Source: DATEMK01 sp035275625 (lineage in GTDB: Bacteria; Bacteroidota; Bacteroidia; AKYH767-A; OLB10). From it: DNA of 6,393 nt. The DNA lies in assembly GCA_035275625.1 (NCBI GenBank), contig DATEMK010000004.1:1-6393 (forward strand), written 5' to 3'. Position 1 is the first letter of the stretch. Each line of letters opens with the position of its first letter. This document shows positions 1 through 5,632 of this stretch, in pieces. The notes beneath the pieces are model-generated. The model did not search any database and had not been told where the DNA came from. It saw only the letters and a program-made list of their open reading frames with translations. Made by a program: the position numbers and the translations under genes.

Positions 1-3
1 TAT

Positions 4-198
4 TTATGCTGCACGCTGAACGTTCACTGCATTTAAACCCTTTTTACCCTGGGCAACATCGAAAGTGACTTCATCACCATCGCGAATTTCGTCTTTTAAT
101 CCTGTTGAGTGGACAAAGATGTCCTGCCCGGTTTCATTGTCGCAAATAAATCCAAATCCTTTGGAGTGATTGAAAAATTTTACTTTACCTTTTTTCAT
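4..198 (-). CDS. CspA-family cold-shock protein (single cold-shock domain)
   Basis: This 64-residue protein is a complete single cold-shock domain: a small OB-fold beta barrel that binds single-stranded RNA and DNA and acts as an RNA chaperone in the cytoplasm. Visible motifs are RNP1 (KGFGFI, residues 13-18) and RNP2 (DIFVH, residues 26-30), followed by the usual acidic LKDEIRDGDEV stretch and a GLNAVNV ending. The aromatic before RNP1 is VKFFN rather than the E. coli VKWFN, a substitution I regard as common in Bacteroidota homologues. The ATG start gives exactly the family length, and the stop is intact. The upstream leader is AT-rich with no Shine-Dalgarno site. An exact -7 box lies about 30 bases upstream, so the leader would be short, unlike the long thermosensing leader of E. 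coli cspA. The family is certain; whether this copy is cold-induced or constitutive cannot be told from sequence. Confidence 0.97.
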   Translation of the reverse strand: MKKGKVKFFNHSKGFGFICDNETGQDIFVHSTGLKDEIRDGDEVTFDVAQGKKGLNAVNVQRAA

Positions 199-227
199 AA
201 TATTGTTATGTTTTAATAATTAATCCG

Positions 228-235
228 CAAATGTA
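228..235 (-). promoter_or_regulatory. Bacteroidota -7 promoter box for the cold-shock gene
   Basis: Read on the minus strand this is TACATTTG, an exact match to the Bacteroidota -7 consensus TAnnTTTG. It ends 29 bases before the ATG at 198, implying a leader of roughly 20-25 bases. A TTTG that could act as the -33 element sits at 254-251, but its 15-base spacing is shorter than the usual 17-23. The assignment therefore rests mainly on the -7 box. Confidence 0.6.
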
Positions 236-302
236 GAAAATTAACACTTGCAAAAAGAAAGAGAGAGAAAATAAAGGATGGAGGGAAACAATACCAGATA
301 GG

Positions 303-1367
303 TTAACGCCCGAGATGCTTCATAAACCTGTAGTGTGAAGCGATGGCTGACGTTAAGGTCGGATAACAAATATAGGGTACATTAAACCGTTCGCAGGCTT
401 CCTGTAATAATTTGCTGATGGCCGGGTAGTGGACATGGCTCACCTTGGGAAAAAGATGGTGTTCAACCTGGAAATTCAATCCTCCTGTGAACCAGGAAAC
501 AATTTTATTCTTTGTTGCAAAATTAGCCGTTGTTTTCATCTGGTGAATTGCCCACTCCTGCTCCACTTTAAGCTCTTTATTATTGGCATCAACAAAATGA
601 GTGTCTTCCACCACATGAGCAAGCTGGAAAACAATGGCAAGCGTAAAACCTTTTACCAGGTGCATGGCGGTAAATCCCAGCGCCCAAGGAAGAACCCCGA
701 CAAAATAAACCGGCAATGCTATGTAAACAAATATGTAAAACAGTTTGCTGAGCCAGAAAATCACATGTTCCTGCGTTTCCATTTTATTGATAGGCGTACC
801 GGTAATTTTCCTGCTGAAATATTTTATGAAGTCCGTCAGGAAAATCCAGAGAAATGAAGAAAGCCCATAAACAATAAAAAAGTAAATGTGCTGATACTTG
901 TGAATGCGCATATATTTCTGGGATTCACATTGGCGGATGATCGGCCATTTGGCAATATCGTCATCCACTCCGTCCACGTTCGGATAGGTATGATGGATAA
1001 TGTTGTGCTTCAATTTCCAGATAAAAGAATTCCCGCCAAGGCAATTCAGTGAAAGCCCCATTGTATAATTAATCCATTTTTTTGAAGAATAGCTTCCGTG
1101 GCAGGCATCATGCATTACATTAAAGCCGATGCCGGCAAGAATAAAGCCGAATAAGCCGCAAAGGAAAAGGCTGATTGCAGGATGAATATTAAAAAAAACA
1201 ACTGTGATATAAATAGCGATGGCTGCGGGAATGAGGACAAGCGCTTTTAAATACAGTTTAAAATTTCCGGTTGTCGGAATATTGTTCCTGCTGAAATACT
1301 GTTCAACGCTTTTTTTAACCGAATCGTAAAACTGGCTGTTTTTATTATTGAAGGTTACTTTGGACAA
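303..1367 (-). CDS. Membrane fatty-acid (acyl-CoA / acyl-lipid) desaturase, DesA/COG3239 type, TTG start
   Basis: This 354-residue integral-membrane di-iron desaturase would introduce a cis double bond into fatty acyl chains, probably those of membrane lipids. All three histidine boxes are intact: HDACH (residues 86-90), HNIIHH (121-126) and QVEHH (300-304). A Gln as first residue of box 3 is typical of front-end (delta-5/6-like, 'linoleoyl-CoA') desaturases. Hydrophobic segments lie at about 41-60, 64-84, 161-178, 207-226 and 230-250. No N-terminal cytochrome b5 domain is present, so electrons must come from a separate donor that is not in this window. The start codon is TTG. An in-frame TAA lies at 1382-1380, there is no ATG between it and the TTG, and the next Met is residue 85, inside the first histidine-box region. 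The gene is co-directional with the cold-shock gene, 104 bases downstream. Regiospecificity cannot be assigned from sequence; the family call is firm. Confidence 0.95.
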   Translation of the reverse strand: MSKVTFNNKNSQFYDSVKKSVEQYFSRNNIPTTGNFKLYLKALVLIPAAIAIYITVVFFNIHPAISLFLCGLFGFILAGIGFNVMHDACHGSYSSKKWINYTMGLSLNCLGGNSFIWKLKHNIIHHTYPNVDGVDDDIAKWPIIRQCESQKYMRIHKYQHIYFFIVYGLSSFLWIFLTDFIKYFSRKITGTPINKMETQEHVIFWLSKLFYIFVYIALPVYFVGVLPWALGFTAMHLVKGFTLAIVFQLAHVVEDTHFVDANNKELKVEQEWAIHQMKTTANFATKNKIVSWFTGGLNFQVEHHLFPKVSHVHYPAISKLLQEACERFNVPYICYPTLTSAIASHYRFMKHLGR

Positions 1368-1383
1368 AGGGTTTATTTTTTAA

Positions 1384-1391
1384 CAAAGGTA
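1384..1391 (-). promoter_or_regulatory. -7 promoter box for the desaturase
   Basis: The minus strand reads TACCTTTG, an exact TAnnTTTG match ending 16 bases before the TTG start codon. This fits a leader of only about 10 bases, and it supports the TTG at 1367 as the true start because no ATG lies between. I see no convincing TTG -33 element at the expected distance. Confidence 0.55.
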
Positions 1392-1465
1392 ATTATTTTT
1401 TATTTATGAGTCAGATTCCCTTGAGAAAGACTTTAAAATTTATCAACAGGAAGGTCAATGTTAAT

Positions 1466-3169
1466 CTAATACTTTAACAGCTTTTTGTAAAAAATGTTAC
1501 CGTTGATTTTGCTTTCACATTTAACAAAATACACCCCGGGAGTGAAATTTTGCAAATTGATAATCATAGTGTTCTGATTTGTTTCCTTTCCGGAAAATTT
1601 TGTCTCTTTTCCTGCAAAATCAAAAATGGAAATGCTCCACCTGCCAGGAAAATTACCGGGTAAATTAATCATGCAAAAATCATGAACCGGATCTGGAAAC
1701 AAAGAAATATCTGCCTGTGATAATTCAGGAACATAATTAAAAACAGGGTCGTTTGCGAAAACCGGAACACTGATAAAACTCTGACCCGGAACATCCGTAT
1801 TAAATGTAAGCCAGCCATGAATGGAATCAGGAACAGTTGTGAAAAAATTTATATCTAAACCTGCTGATTCGCCCGGTGGCAATGTGACATTGCTTCCACC
1901 CGTCTGAAAGCTGAGCATTCCGGGGTGAGACAGCGTAAAATTGCTGAGCTGAACATTTACATTTCCATTGTTCACGATTACAAAATGAAAAATGTTATTC
2001 ACACTTTGCGCGACATAACCATAAATAATGGTGTCCTGCGGCAAATCAATGGAAGAAACAACAGGTGCGACTGAAGTACTTGAAATAGATGTTATGCGAT
2101 CAATAAATTGCGGGTAATCCACAAAGGCATTCCTGTTGTTCTGCATTCCATAGATGTCATTATTCCGTTTACGCTCCACCTGCGTGAGAGCAAAATTTTT
2201 ATGCCACGTTCTTAAAATAGTTTCCTGTGAAGTAAAAAAGCTGCTGTAATTCGCATACCGCAAAACAAAATACATCATCGCCCTGGCGGTTGCTCCCTTT
2301 TGCTGGTCGCGCGGTTCAAAGATGCTGCCGTTTGATTTTGACCCTCCCTGTGTCCAGGTTGGATTTGTTACCACTCCGAACGGATTATCCGCGCGTTCAT
2401 TATTCGAGGCATCATCCGTAGGAAATAAATGATGCAAATCAGATTTCATCGGTTCAACGCTGTTAAAAATAGATTGAGGGAAAGTGTGTTCTGTATTGAA
2501 AGAAAAATTTGCCTGGCAGTCACTGCGGTCAATGTATCCTACAGCAAGAGTTCCGGTGTAAATGCTTTCAATTGTATTTTGCGAAGCGCCCTGCCCGTTT
2601 ACAGCCTGGTTATCTATCACCATAAACATCGAATCCCTTGCAGGGCTATAAGTAAGGTTGACGTAGTTTGAAGTCATGATATTGTGCAAAGACGTTTTGA
2701 GCGTTTCTTCCGAAAGATTTTCTGTCAGATTATAGTAAGTATTGGAATATTTTCCCTGCCCGAGAAGATCCACATTCACATAACCACGCAACCCGTTATT
2801 CTCAATTACCATTTCTGAATTGTGAAAGATATTATGCAGCGGAGAAAATTTTATCCAGATGATATTTGACGCACCGTCAGGAATACTGAACCCGGAGGAA
2901 TTTGCAGAAAAAGCAGGGGCGCCATAAGTAGTATAAAATTTTATTCCTGTTACATCCACCGTCTTACCCATGTTATTGTAAATGGTAATCTGCAGGCTGT
3001 CAGGAGCATTTTCAAAAGTATTTCCGAAATTTAATTGTGAAGAACTTACAGTGAGAGTCTGGGCAAAAACGTTTATTGAAAAAAAAATATTCAATAAAAA
3101 AATTAACTTGAGACTTAAAAATTGAATGAACCTTCTTTTCTTTTCATTTATATCCTTTTCTGATATCAT
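1466..3169 (-). CDS. Secreted endonuclease I (EndA/Vvn-like, PF04231 family) with Ig-like modules and T9SS C-terminal sorting domain
   Basis: This 567-residue exported nuclease probably degrades extracellular DNA or RNA non-specifically. Residues 1-36 form a signal peptide: a basic n-region, a hydrophobic core at about 19-33, and cleavage after VFA before Gln37. An Ig-like beta module of the choice-of-anchor/ASH type follows at about 40-137. The endonuclease I domain spans about 145-360. Its hallmarks are NTEHTFPQS (225-233) with the family's Glu-His pair at E227-H228, SDLHHLFP (243-250), NERADNPFG (257-265), FEPRDQQKGATARA (284-297) and QNNRNAFVDYP (343-353). In Vvn-type enzymes the His of the EH pair is the general base and the Glu binds the metal. 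A second Ig-like module lies at about 370-472. The T9SS type A tail occupies about 487-567, with LFPDPVHD (490-497), FDFAGKE (516-522), GVYFVK (545-550) and a KKLLKY terminus. Nuclease, export and sorting calls are strong; the natural substrate is unknown. Confidence 0.93.
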   Translation of the reverse strand: MISEKDINEKKRRFIQFLSLKLIFLLNIFFSINVFAQTLTVSSSQLNFGNTFENAPDSLQITIYNNMGKTVDVTGIKFYTTYGAPAFSANSSGFSIPDGASNIIWIKFSPLHNIFHNSEMVIENNGLRGYVNVDLLGQGKYSNTYYNLTENLSEETLKTSLHNIMTSNYVNLTYSPARDSMFMVIDNQAVNGQGASQNTIESIYTGTLAVGYIDRSDCQANFSFNTEHTFPQSIFNSVEPMKSDLHHLFPTDDASNNERADNPFGVVTNPTWTQGGSKSNGSIFEPRDQQKGATARAMMYFVLRYANYSSFFTSQETILRTWHKNFALTQVERKRNNDIYGMQNNRNAFVDYPQFIDRITSISSTSVAPVVSSIDLPQDTIIYGYVAQSVNNIFHFVIVNNGNVNVQLSNFTLSHPGMLSFQTGGSNVTLPPGESAGLDINFFTTVPDSIHGWLTFNTDVPGQSFISVPVFANDPVFNYVPELSQADISLFPDPVHDFCMINLPGNFPGRWSISIFDFAGKETKFSGKETNQNTMIINLQNFTPGVYFVKCESKINGNIFYKKLLKY

Positions 3170-3173
3170 TCTG

Positions 3174-3181
3174 CAAAGATA
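3174..3181 (-). promoter_or_regulatory. -7 promoter box for the secreted nuclease, almost touching the start codon
   Basis: The minus strand reads TATCTTTG, an exact TAnnTTTG match separated from the ATG at 3169 by only four bases (CAGA). If used, transcription would begin at or next to the A of the ATG, giving a leaderless or near-leaderless mRNA. No alternative Met occurs before the signal-peptide core, so the start codon itself is secure. Confidence 0.5.
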
Positions 3182-3203
3182 GGCTTCCCGGAACTTATCT
3201 CCT

Positions 3204-3219
3204 GTTAACCCATGTTAAC
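3204..3219. repeat. Small dyad, two GTTAAC palindromes around CCAT
   Basis: GTTAAC at 3204-3209 and at 3214-3219 can pair as a 6-bp stem with a 4-base loop. The dyad lies between the stop of the phosphatase gene (3227) and the nuclease promoter box, 23-38 bases upstream of that box on the minus strand. It could be a weak operator or a transcript-end hairpin. On the minus strand it is not followed by a T-run, so it is not a convincing terminator for the phosphatase gene. Confidence 0.3.
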
Positions 3220-3226
3220 TTTATTT

Positions 3227-3892
3227 TCAATCAATATTTCTGACGGAAATTATTTTCTTTTCATTTATTTCAAATGCAACAAGGTTTCCTAATTCTTCCA
3301 CATGATTGTGTACACAACCTCCGTCAATATTTATAACATCTTCATAGACATACGATAAAATAAATTGCAACGGCACAGGTGTATGGCCATGAATTAAAAT
3401 TTTTCCCTTCAGCTTTTCTTTTTGCACAGAAAAGTCCCTGATCCACAGCATGGCTTGCTTATCTGCAAAAGGATCCGGTAATGAAAAGTTCAAACCGGCA
3501 TGAACAAAAATACATTTCTCCGTTTCAATAAAATATTCAGTGCTTTTGAAAAAATCCAGGTACACTGCATCAAGATCATTTATTGAACTAATGCCAAAAC
3601 TCCTGAGTGTCGTATTGCCTCCGTTTAAAATCCATTGTTTAAGTTTCTGGCTACTCTCCGCAGACTCAAGAAGCATTTGTTCATGATTACCCCTCAGCGT
3701 GTAAATCCTGTAATTTTCTTTTCTCAATTCAAAAATAAAATCAATTACACCTTTGCTGTCATTTCCCCTGTCAATATAATCTCCCACACAATAGATTTCA
3801 TCAGATTTAGTGATCTGTATTTTTTCAGTAAGTAATTTTCTGAAAGTTTTACTGCAGCCGTGAATATCACCGATTGCGAAAATCCTGGACAT
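3227..3892 (-). CDS. PPP-family metallophosphatase (serine/threonine phosphatase / Ap4A-hydrolase-like)
   Basis: This 221-residue cytoplasmic protein has no signal peptide. It carries the full bacterial PPP metallophosphoesterase signature: GDIHG (residues 8-12), GDYIDRG (37-43) and GNHE (68-71), then HAG (131-133) and HGHTP (168-172) with further metal-ligand histidines. The ILNGGNTTLRSFG stretch (88-100) matches the linker seen in PrpA/ApaH-like bacterial members. The enzyme should hydrolyse phosphomonoesters with two bound metal ions (often manganese). Candidate substrates are phosphoserine/threonine proteins or dinucleoside tetraphosphates; sequence alone does not decide between them. The N-terminal GDIHG begins only seven residues after the ATG, which confirms the start. 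An AAGGAG sits directly against the ATG. The gene is 57 bases upstream of the nuclease gene, which has its own -7 box, so co-transcription is possible but not required. Confidence 0.93.
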   Translation of the reverse strand: MSRIFAIGDIHGCSKTFRKLLTEKIQITKSDEIYCVGDYIDRGNDSKGVIDFIFELRKENYRIYTLRGNHEQMLLESAESSQKLKQWILNGGNTTLRSFGISSINDLDAVYLDFFKSTEYFIETEKCIFVHAGLNFSLPDPFADKQAMLWIRDFSVQKEKLKGKILIHGHTPVPLQFILSYVYEDVINIDGGCVHNHVEELGNLVAFEINEKKIISVRNID

Positions 3893-3898
3893 CTCCTT
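3893..3898 (-). promoter_or_regulatory. Shine-Dalgarno-like AAGGAG abutting the phosphatase ATG
   Basis: The minus strand reads AAGGAG immediately followed by ATG, with no spacer. A working Shine-Dalgarno site normally has 5-9 bases of spacing, and Bacteroidota rarely rely on one, so this may be coincidental. The phosphatase is also the only gene here without an exact TAnnTTTG. The nearest match is TACTTTG (3930-3924), one spacer base short. Confidence 0.25.
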
Positions 3899-3957
3899 AA
3901 AAGTTTAATTTCTAAATTATCATCAAAGTAATGAAAAAATAACGTTTTCACCGGTAA

Positions 3958-3969
3958 GGCTTCAAAGTC
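3958..3969. repeat. Left copy of a 12-base direct repeat flanking the palindromic element
   Basis: GGCTTCAAAGTC occurs here and again, identical and in the same orientation, at 4150-4161. The two copies bracket the nested inverted-repeat element at 3989-4143. This could be a target-site duplication from insertion of about 180 bases. The distances to the inverted-repeat ends are unequal (19 bases left, 6 right), so the element would not have its inverted repeats at its termini. Confidence 0.6.
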
Positions 3970-4049
3970 AAAGGTGTCCGAAAAACTTATATTCCGCCCC
4001 TGACGGGACTTTCAAAGCAAATCGTCTTTTTTGTTTACCACCAATATTA

Positions 4050-4064
4050 AATCCCTATGGGATT
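4050..4064. repeat. Inner hairpin 1, AATCCC-TAT-GGGATT
   Basis: This is a perfect 6-bp stem with a three-base loop, inside the inner stem of the palindromic element. There is no T-run after it on either strand, so it is not a simple intrinsic terminator. Confidence 0.75.
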
Positions 4065-4070
4065 GTATAA

Positions 4071-4085
4071 TGTGCCGTAGGCACA
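4071..4085. repeat. Inner hairpin 2, TGTGCC-GTA-GGCACA
   Basis: This is a perfect 6-bp stem with a three-base loop, immediately after hairpin 1 and before the right arm of the inner stem. Together the two hairpins sit at the head of a 9-bp stem, giving a three-way-junction geometry. Confidence 0.75.
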
Positions 4086-4149
4086 AAATATTGGTAGAAA
4101 TAATTTGATTGGCAATTCAAAAGTCCCGTCAGGGACGGAATATGCCAAT

Positions 4150-4161
4150 GGCTTCAAAGTC
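4150..4161. repeat. Right copy of the 12-base direct repeat
   Basis: This copy of GGCTTCAAAGTC is identical to 3958-3969. It starts 6 bases after the right outer arm and lies 42 bases upstream of the namZ promoter box. Confidence 0.6.
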
Positions 4162-4176
4162 CGGGATTAATAGATT

Positions 4177-4189
4177 TTTCAGACTGAAA
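4177..4189. promoter_or_regulatory. Possible operator dyad TTTCAG-A-CTGAAA upstream of namZ
   Basis: This is an odd-centred perfect palindrome of 13 bases, ending 14 bases before the -7 box at 4204, so it covers the -33 region of the inferred namZ promoter. No good TTG -33 element is visible there. The position fits regulation by a dimeric DNA-binding protein, but no regulator gene is in the window and a chance palindrome is possible. Confidence 0.35.
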
Positions 4190-4203
4190 GTGGTTTACTT
4201 TTT

Positions 4204-4211
4204 TAGCTTTG
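4204..4211 (+). promoter_or_regulatory. -7 promoter box for namZ
   Basis: TAGCTTTG is an exact TAnnTTTG match ending 11 bases before the ATG at 4223. It implies a very short leader. It also excludes upstream in-frame starts such as the TTG at 4109, which lies inside the palindromic element. Confidence 0.6.
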
Positions 4212-4222
4212 CACCTGTAATT

Positions 4223-5437
4223 ATGAAAAGACGTTTTCCCGCCCTGGCGTCAGTCCTGTTGCTTGCCCTGAAATTGTGCTGTGCACAGCAGGATAAAATA
4301 ATTATGCATGAAATTCAGGAAGAAAAACAAATTGTTACGGGCGCTGAGCAAACAGAGCAATATCTTCCATTGATAAAAAATAAAACTGTTGCCATTGTTG
4401 CCAACCAAACTTCTTTAATACAAAAAACACATCTTGTTGACTCTCTCATTTCACTTAAAATAAAAATAAAATGTGTGTTTGCACCTGAACATGGTTTTCG
4501 CGGAGAAGCCGGAGCCGGTGAGGAGATCAAGAGTGCTTTGGATGTTAAGACGGGGGTTCCTTTAATTTCCCTGTATGGAAATCATTTAAAGCCTTCAAAA
4601 GATGATTTGAAAAGTGTGGATTGGGTAATTTTTGACATCCAGGACGTGGGCGCGCGTTTTTACACATATATCTCTACCCTCCAATATGTGATGGAAGCAT
4701 GCGCAGAAAATAATATTCCGCTTCTTGTTCTCGATCGTCCTAATCCGAATGGATATTATATTGATGGACCTGTGCTGGAAAAAAAATACTCCTCTTTTGT
4801 TGGAATGAATCCCATTCCCATCGTACACGGACTAACGATTGGAGAGTATGCTCAAATGCTCCTTGGTGAAAAATGGCTGAAAGATTCCTTGCCATGCACG
4901 ATTAAAATAATCAGGTGTATTAATTATGATCACAGCAGTTTTTACAGCCTGCCTGTAAAACCTTCTCCTAATTTGCCGGACATGACTTCGGTTTATCTTT
5001 ATCCTTCCCTTTGTTTATTTGAAGGAACAATTATTTCCGTGGGGCGGGGAACGCCTTATCCATTCCAGGTGATAGGTTATCCCGGTTTTAAAGACGGAGA
5101 TTTCTCTTTTGCACCTGTCAGTATTCCGGGAATTGCAAAAAATCCGCCTTATGAAAATAAAGTATGCCGCGGATTTGATCTTCGGGAATTCGGTGAAGAA
5201 TATGTAAAAAATTACAAGGGCCTTTATCTTTTCTGGTTGAAAGCATTTTTTGATTCGGCTCCGGATAAAACAAAATTCTTCACTGATTTTTTTAACAAGC
5301 TTGCAGGTACCGATCAGCTGCAGCGACAAATTAAAGATGGCTGGAGCGAAGAAAAAATAAAAGAATCATGGCAACCTGCTTTAAAGAAATATAAACAGAC
5401 CAGGAAAAAATATTTGATGTACAAGGATTTTGAATAA
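4223..5437 (+). CDS. namZ: Exo-beta-N-acetylmuramidase NamZ (DUF1343 family), exported
   Basis: This 404-residue protein of the DUF1343/NamZ family removes terminal N-acetylmuramic acid from the non-reducing end of peptidoglycan fragments during cell-wall recycling or scavenging. Residues 1-21 form a signal peptide: basic MKRRF, a hydrophobic core, and likely cleavage after CCA before QQ. The two Cys at 19-20 lack a proper lipobox (Lys17 and Leu18 precede them), so a lipoprotein is less likely. Conserved blocks are NQTS (61-64), FAPEHGFRGEAGAGE (86-100) with the E89-H90 pair, FDIQDVGARFYTY (127-139), LDRPNPNG (160-167), IVHGLTIGEYA (190-200), PSPNLPDM (238-245), LFEGT (255-259) and VGRGTPYPFQ (263-272). 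The ATG at 4223 is chosen because it gives a clean signal peptide and lies just after a -7 box. No NagZ, amidase or MurNAc kinase/etherase genes are nearby. The family is certain; activity is inferred from characterised homologues. Confidence 0.9.
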   Translation: MKRRFPALASVLLLALKLCCAQQDKIIMHEIQEEKQIVTGAEQTEQYLPLIKNKTVAIVANQTSLIQKTHLVDSLISLKIKIKCVFAPEHGFRGEAGAGEEIKSALDVKTGVPLISLYGNHLKPSKDDLKSVDWVIFDIQDVGARFYTYISTLQYVMEACAENNIPLLVLDRPNPNGYYIDGPVLEKKYSSFVGMNPIPIVHGLTIGEYAQMLLGEKWLKDSLPCTIKIIRCINYDHSSFYSLPVKPSPNLPDMTSVYLYPSLCLFEGTIISVGRGTPYPFQVIGYPGFKDGDFSFAPVSIPGIAKNPPYENKVCRGFDLREFGEEYVKNYKGLYLFWLKAFFDSAPDKTKFFTDFFNKLAGTDQLQRQIKDGWSEEKIKESWQPALKKYKQTRKKYLMYKDFE

Positions 5438-5470
5438 AAAAAGGAACCTGCTTTTTATTAATCTTTTTTT
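5438..5470 (+). terminator. Weak candidate terminator after namZ
   Basis: Immediately after the stop codon, AAAAAG (5438-5443) can pair with CTTTTT (5451-5456) around a seven-base loop. A T-rich tract follows, with a run of seven T at 5464-5470. The stem has only one G-C pair, so the hairpin is weak. The placement and T-run are the main support. Confidence 0.3.
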
Positions 5471-5551
5471 CTAATTTTTTGAAACCGGTGAAACAGAGGG
5501 AAATTTTGCCGTTGCCGCTGCGATTTCACGGGCCGTGGCATGAAAGTGGAT
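5471..5551 (-). other. Unexplained GC-richer patch with an 11-base palindrome in the namZ-barrel gap
   Basis: Within the AT-rich gap 5438-5661, this patch contains CACGG-G-CCGTG (5527-5537), an odd-centred palindrome, in an unusually GC-rich core (about 5508-5538). The minus strand is open for 26 codons and reads like protein (HATAREIAAATAKFP). It has no Met start and a stop at each end, so it is not a gene. It could be a decayed gene fragment, a dispersed intergenic repeat or a regulatory site upstream of the next gene. Confidence 0.3.
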
Positions 5552-5632
5552 TCATATTCAATTAACATTCGACTGTGAAGAAATAATAGGCTAATACTGA
5601 AGAAATGAAAAGACGGCACCTCCGTTTGTCCC

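Larger units (their letters stand above)
3989..4143. repeat. Nested palindromic intergenic element (REP/BIME- or MITE-like), unidentified
   Basis: The divergent gap 3893-4222 is dominated by this 155-base structure. Its outer arms, 3989-4012 and 4120-4143, are 24-base inverted repeats with a single mismatch (3997 C against 4135 A). Each arm contains its own small dyad around CCC/GGG with a four-base loop: the right arm is a perfect GTCCC-GTCA-GGGAC (4123-4136), while the left is weakened by the mismatch base. Inside, ACCAATATT (4040-4048) pairs with AATATTGGT (4087-4095). That inner stem encloses two tight hairpins with three-base loops. The whole could fold as a cruciform in DNA or as a multi-branched RNA from either strand. 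No open reading frame or transposase is present. I infer a non-autonomous dispersed repeat or a structured RNA, but cannot confirm copy number. Confidence 0.8.

Noticed and set aside
19..198. Long thermosensing leader (E. coli cspA-like cold box) for the cold-shock gene
   Set aside because: The inferred start site leaves only about 20-25 leader bases, with no room for such a structure.
429..857. Open frame of 142 codons on the plus strand
   Set aside because: It lies antisense to the desaturase coding sequence, with no family motifs and Cys/Phe-rich composition typical of a shadow frame.
3204..3219. Intrinsic terminator for the phosphatase gene at the GTTAAC dyad
   Set aside because: The stem is AT-rich, and on the minus strand the bases that follow are AGGAGATAAG, not a T-run.
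3745..3951. Minus-strand open frame of 68 codons overlapping the phosphatase start
   Set aside because: It is out of frame with the clearly conserved GDIHG/GDYIDRG region it overlaps, and has no recognisable domain.
3989..4143. CRISPR array or tRNA-like structure in the divergent gap
   Set aside because: There are no regularly spaced direct repeats, and the stems do not form a cloverleaf with an anticodon arm, TPsiC arm and CCA end.
4109..4222. Upstream TTG start that would extend NamZ by 38 residues
   Set aside because: It begins inside the palindromic element and crosses the direct repeat and the -7 box. It would also bury the signal peptide, so the ATG at 4223 fits better.
5015..5329. 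Minus-strand open frame of 104 codons
   Set aside because: It is fully antisense to conserved NamZ blocks, with no domain signature or promoter box.
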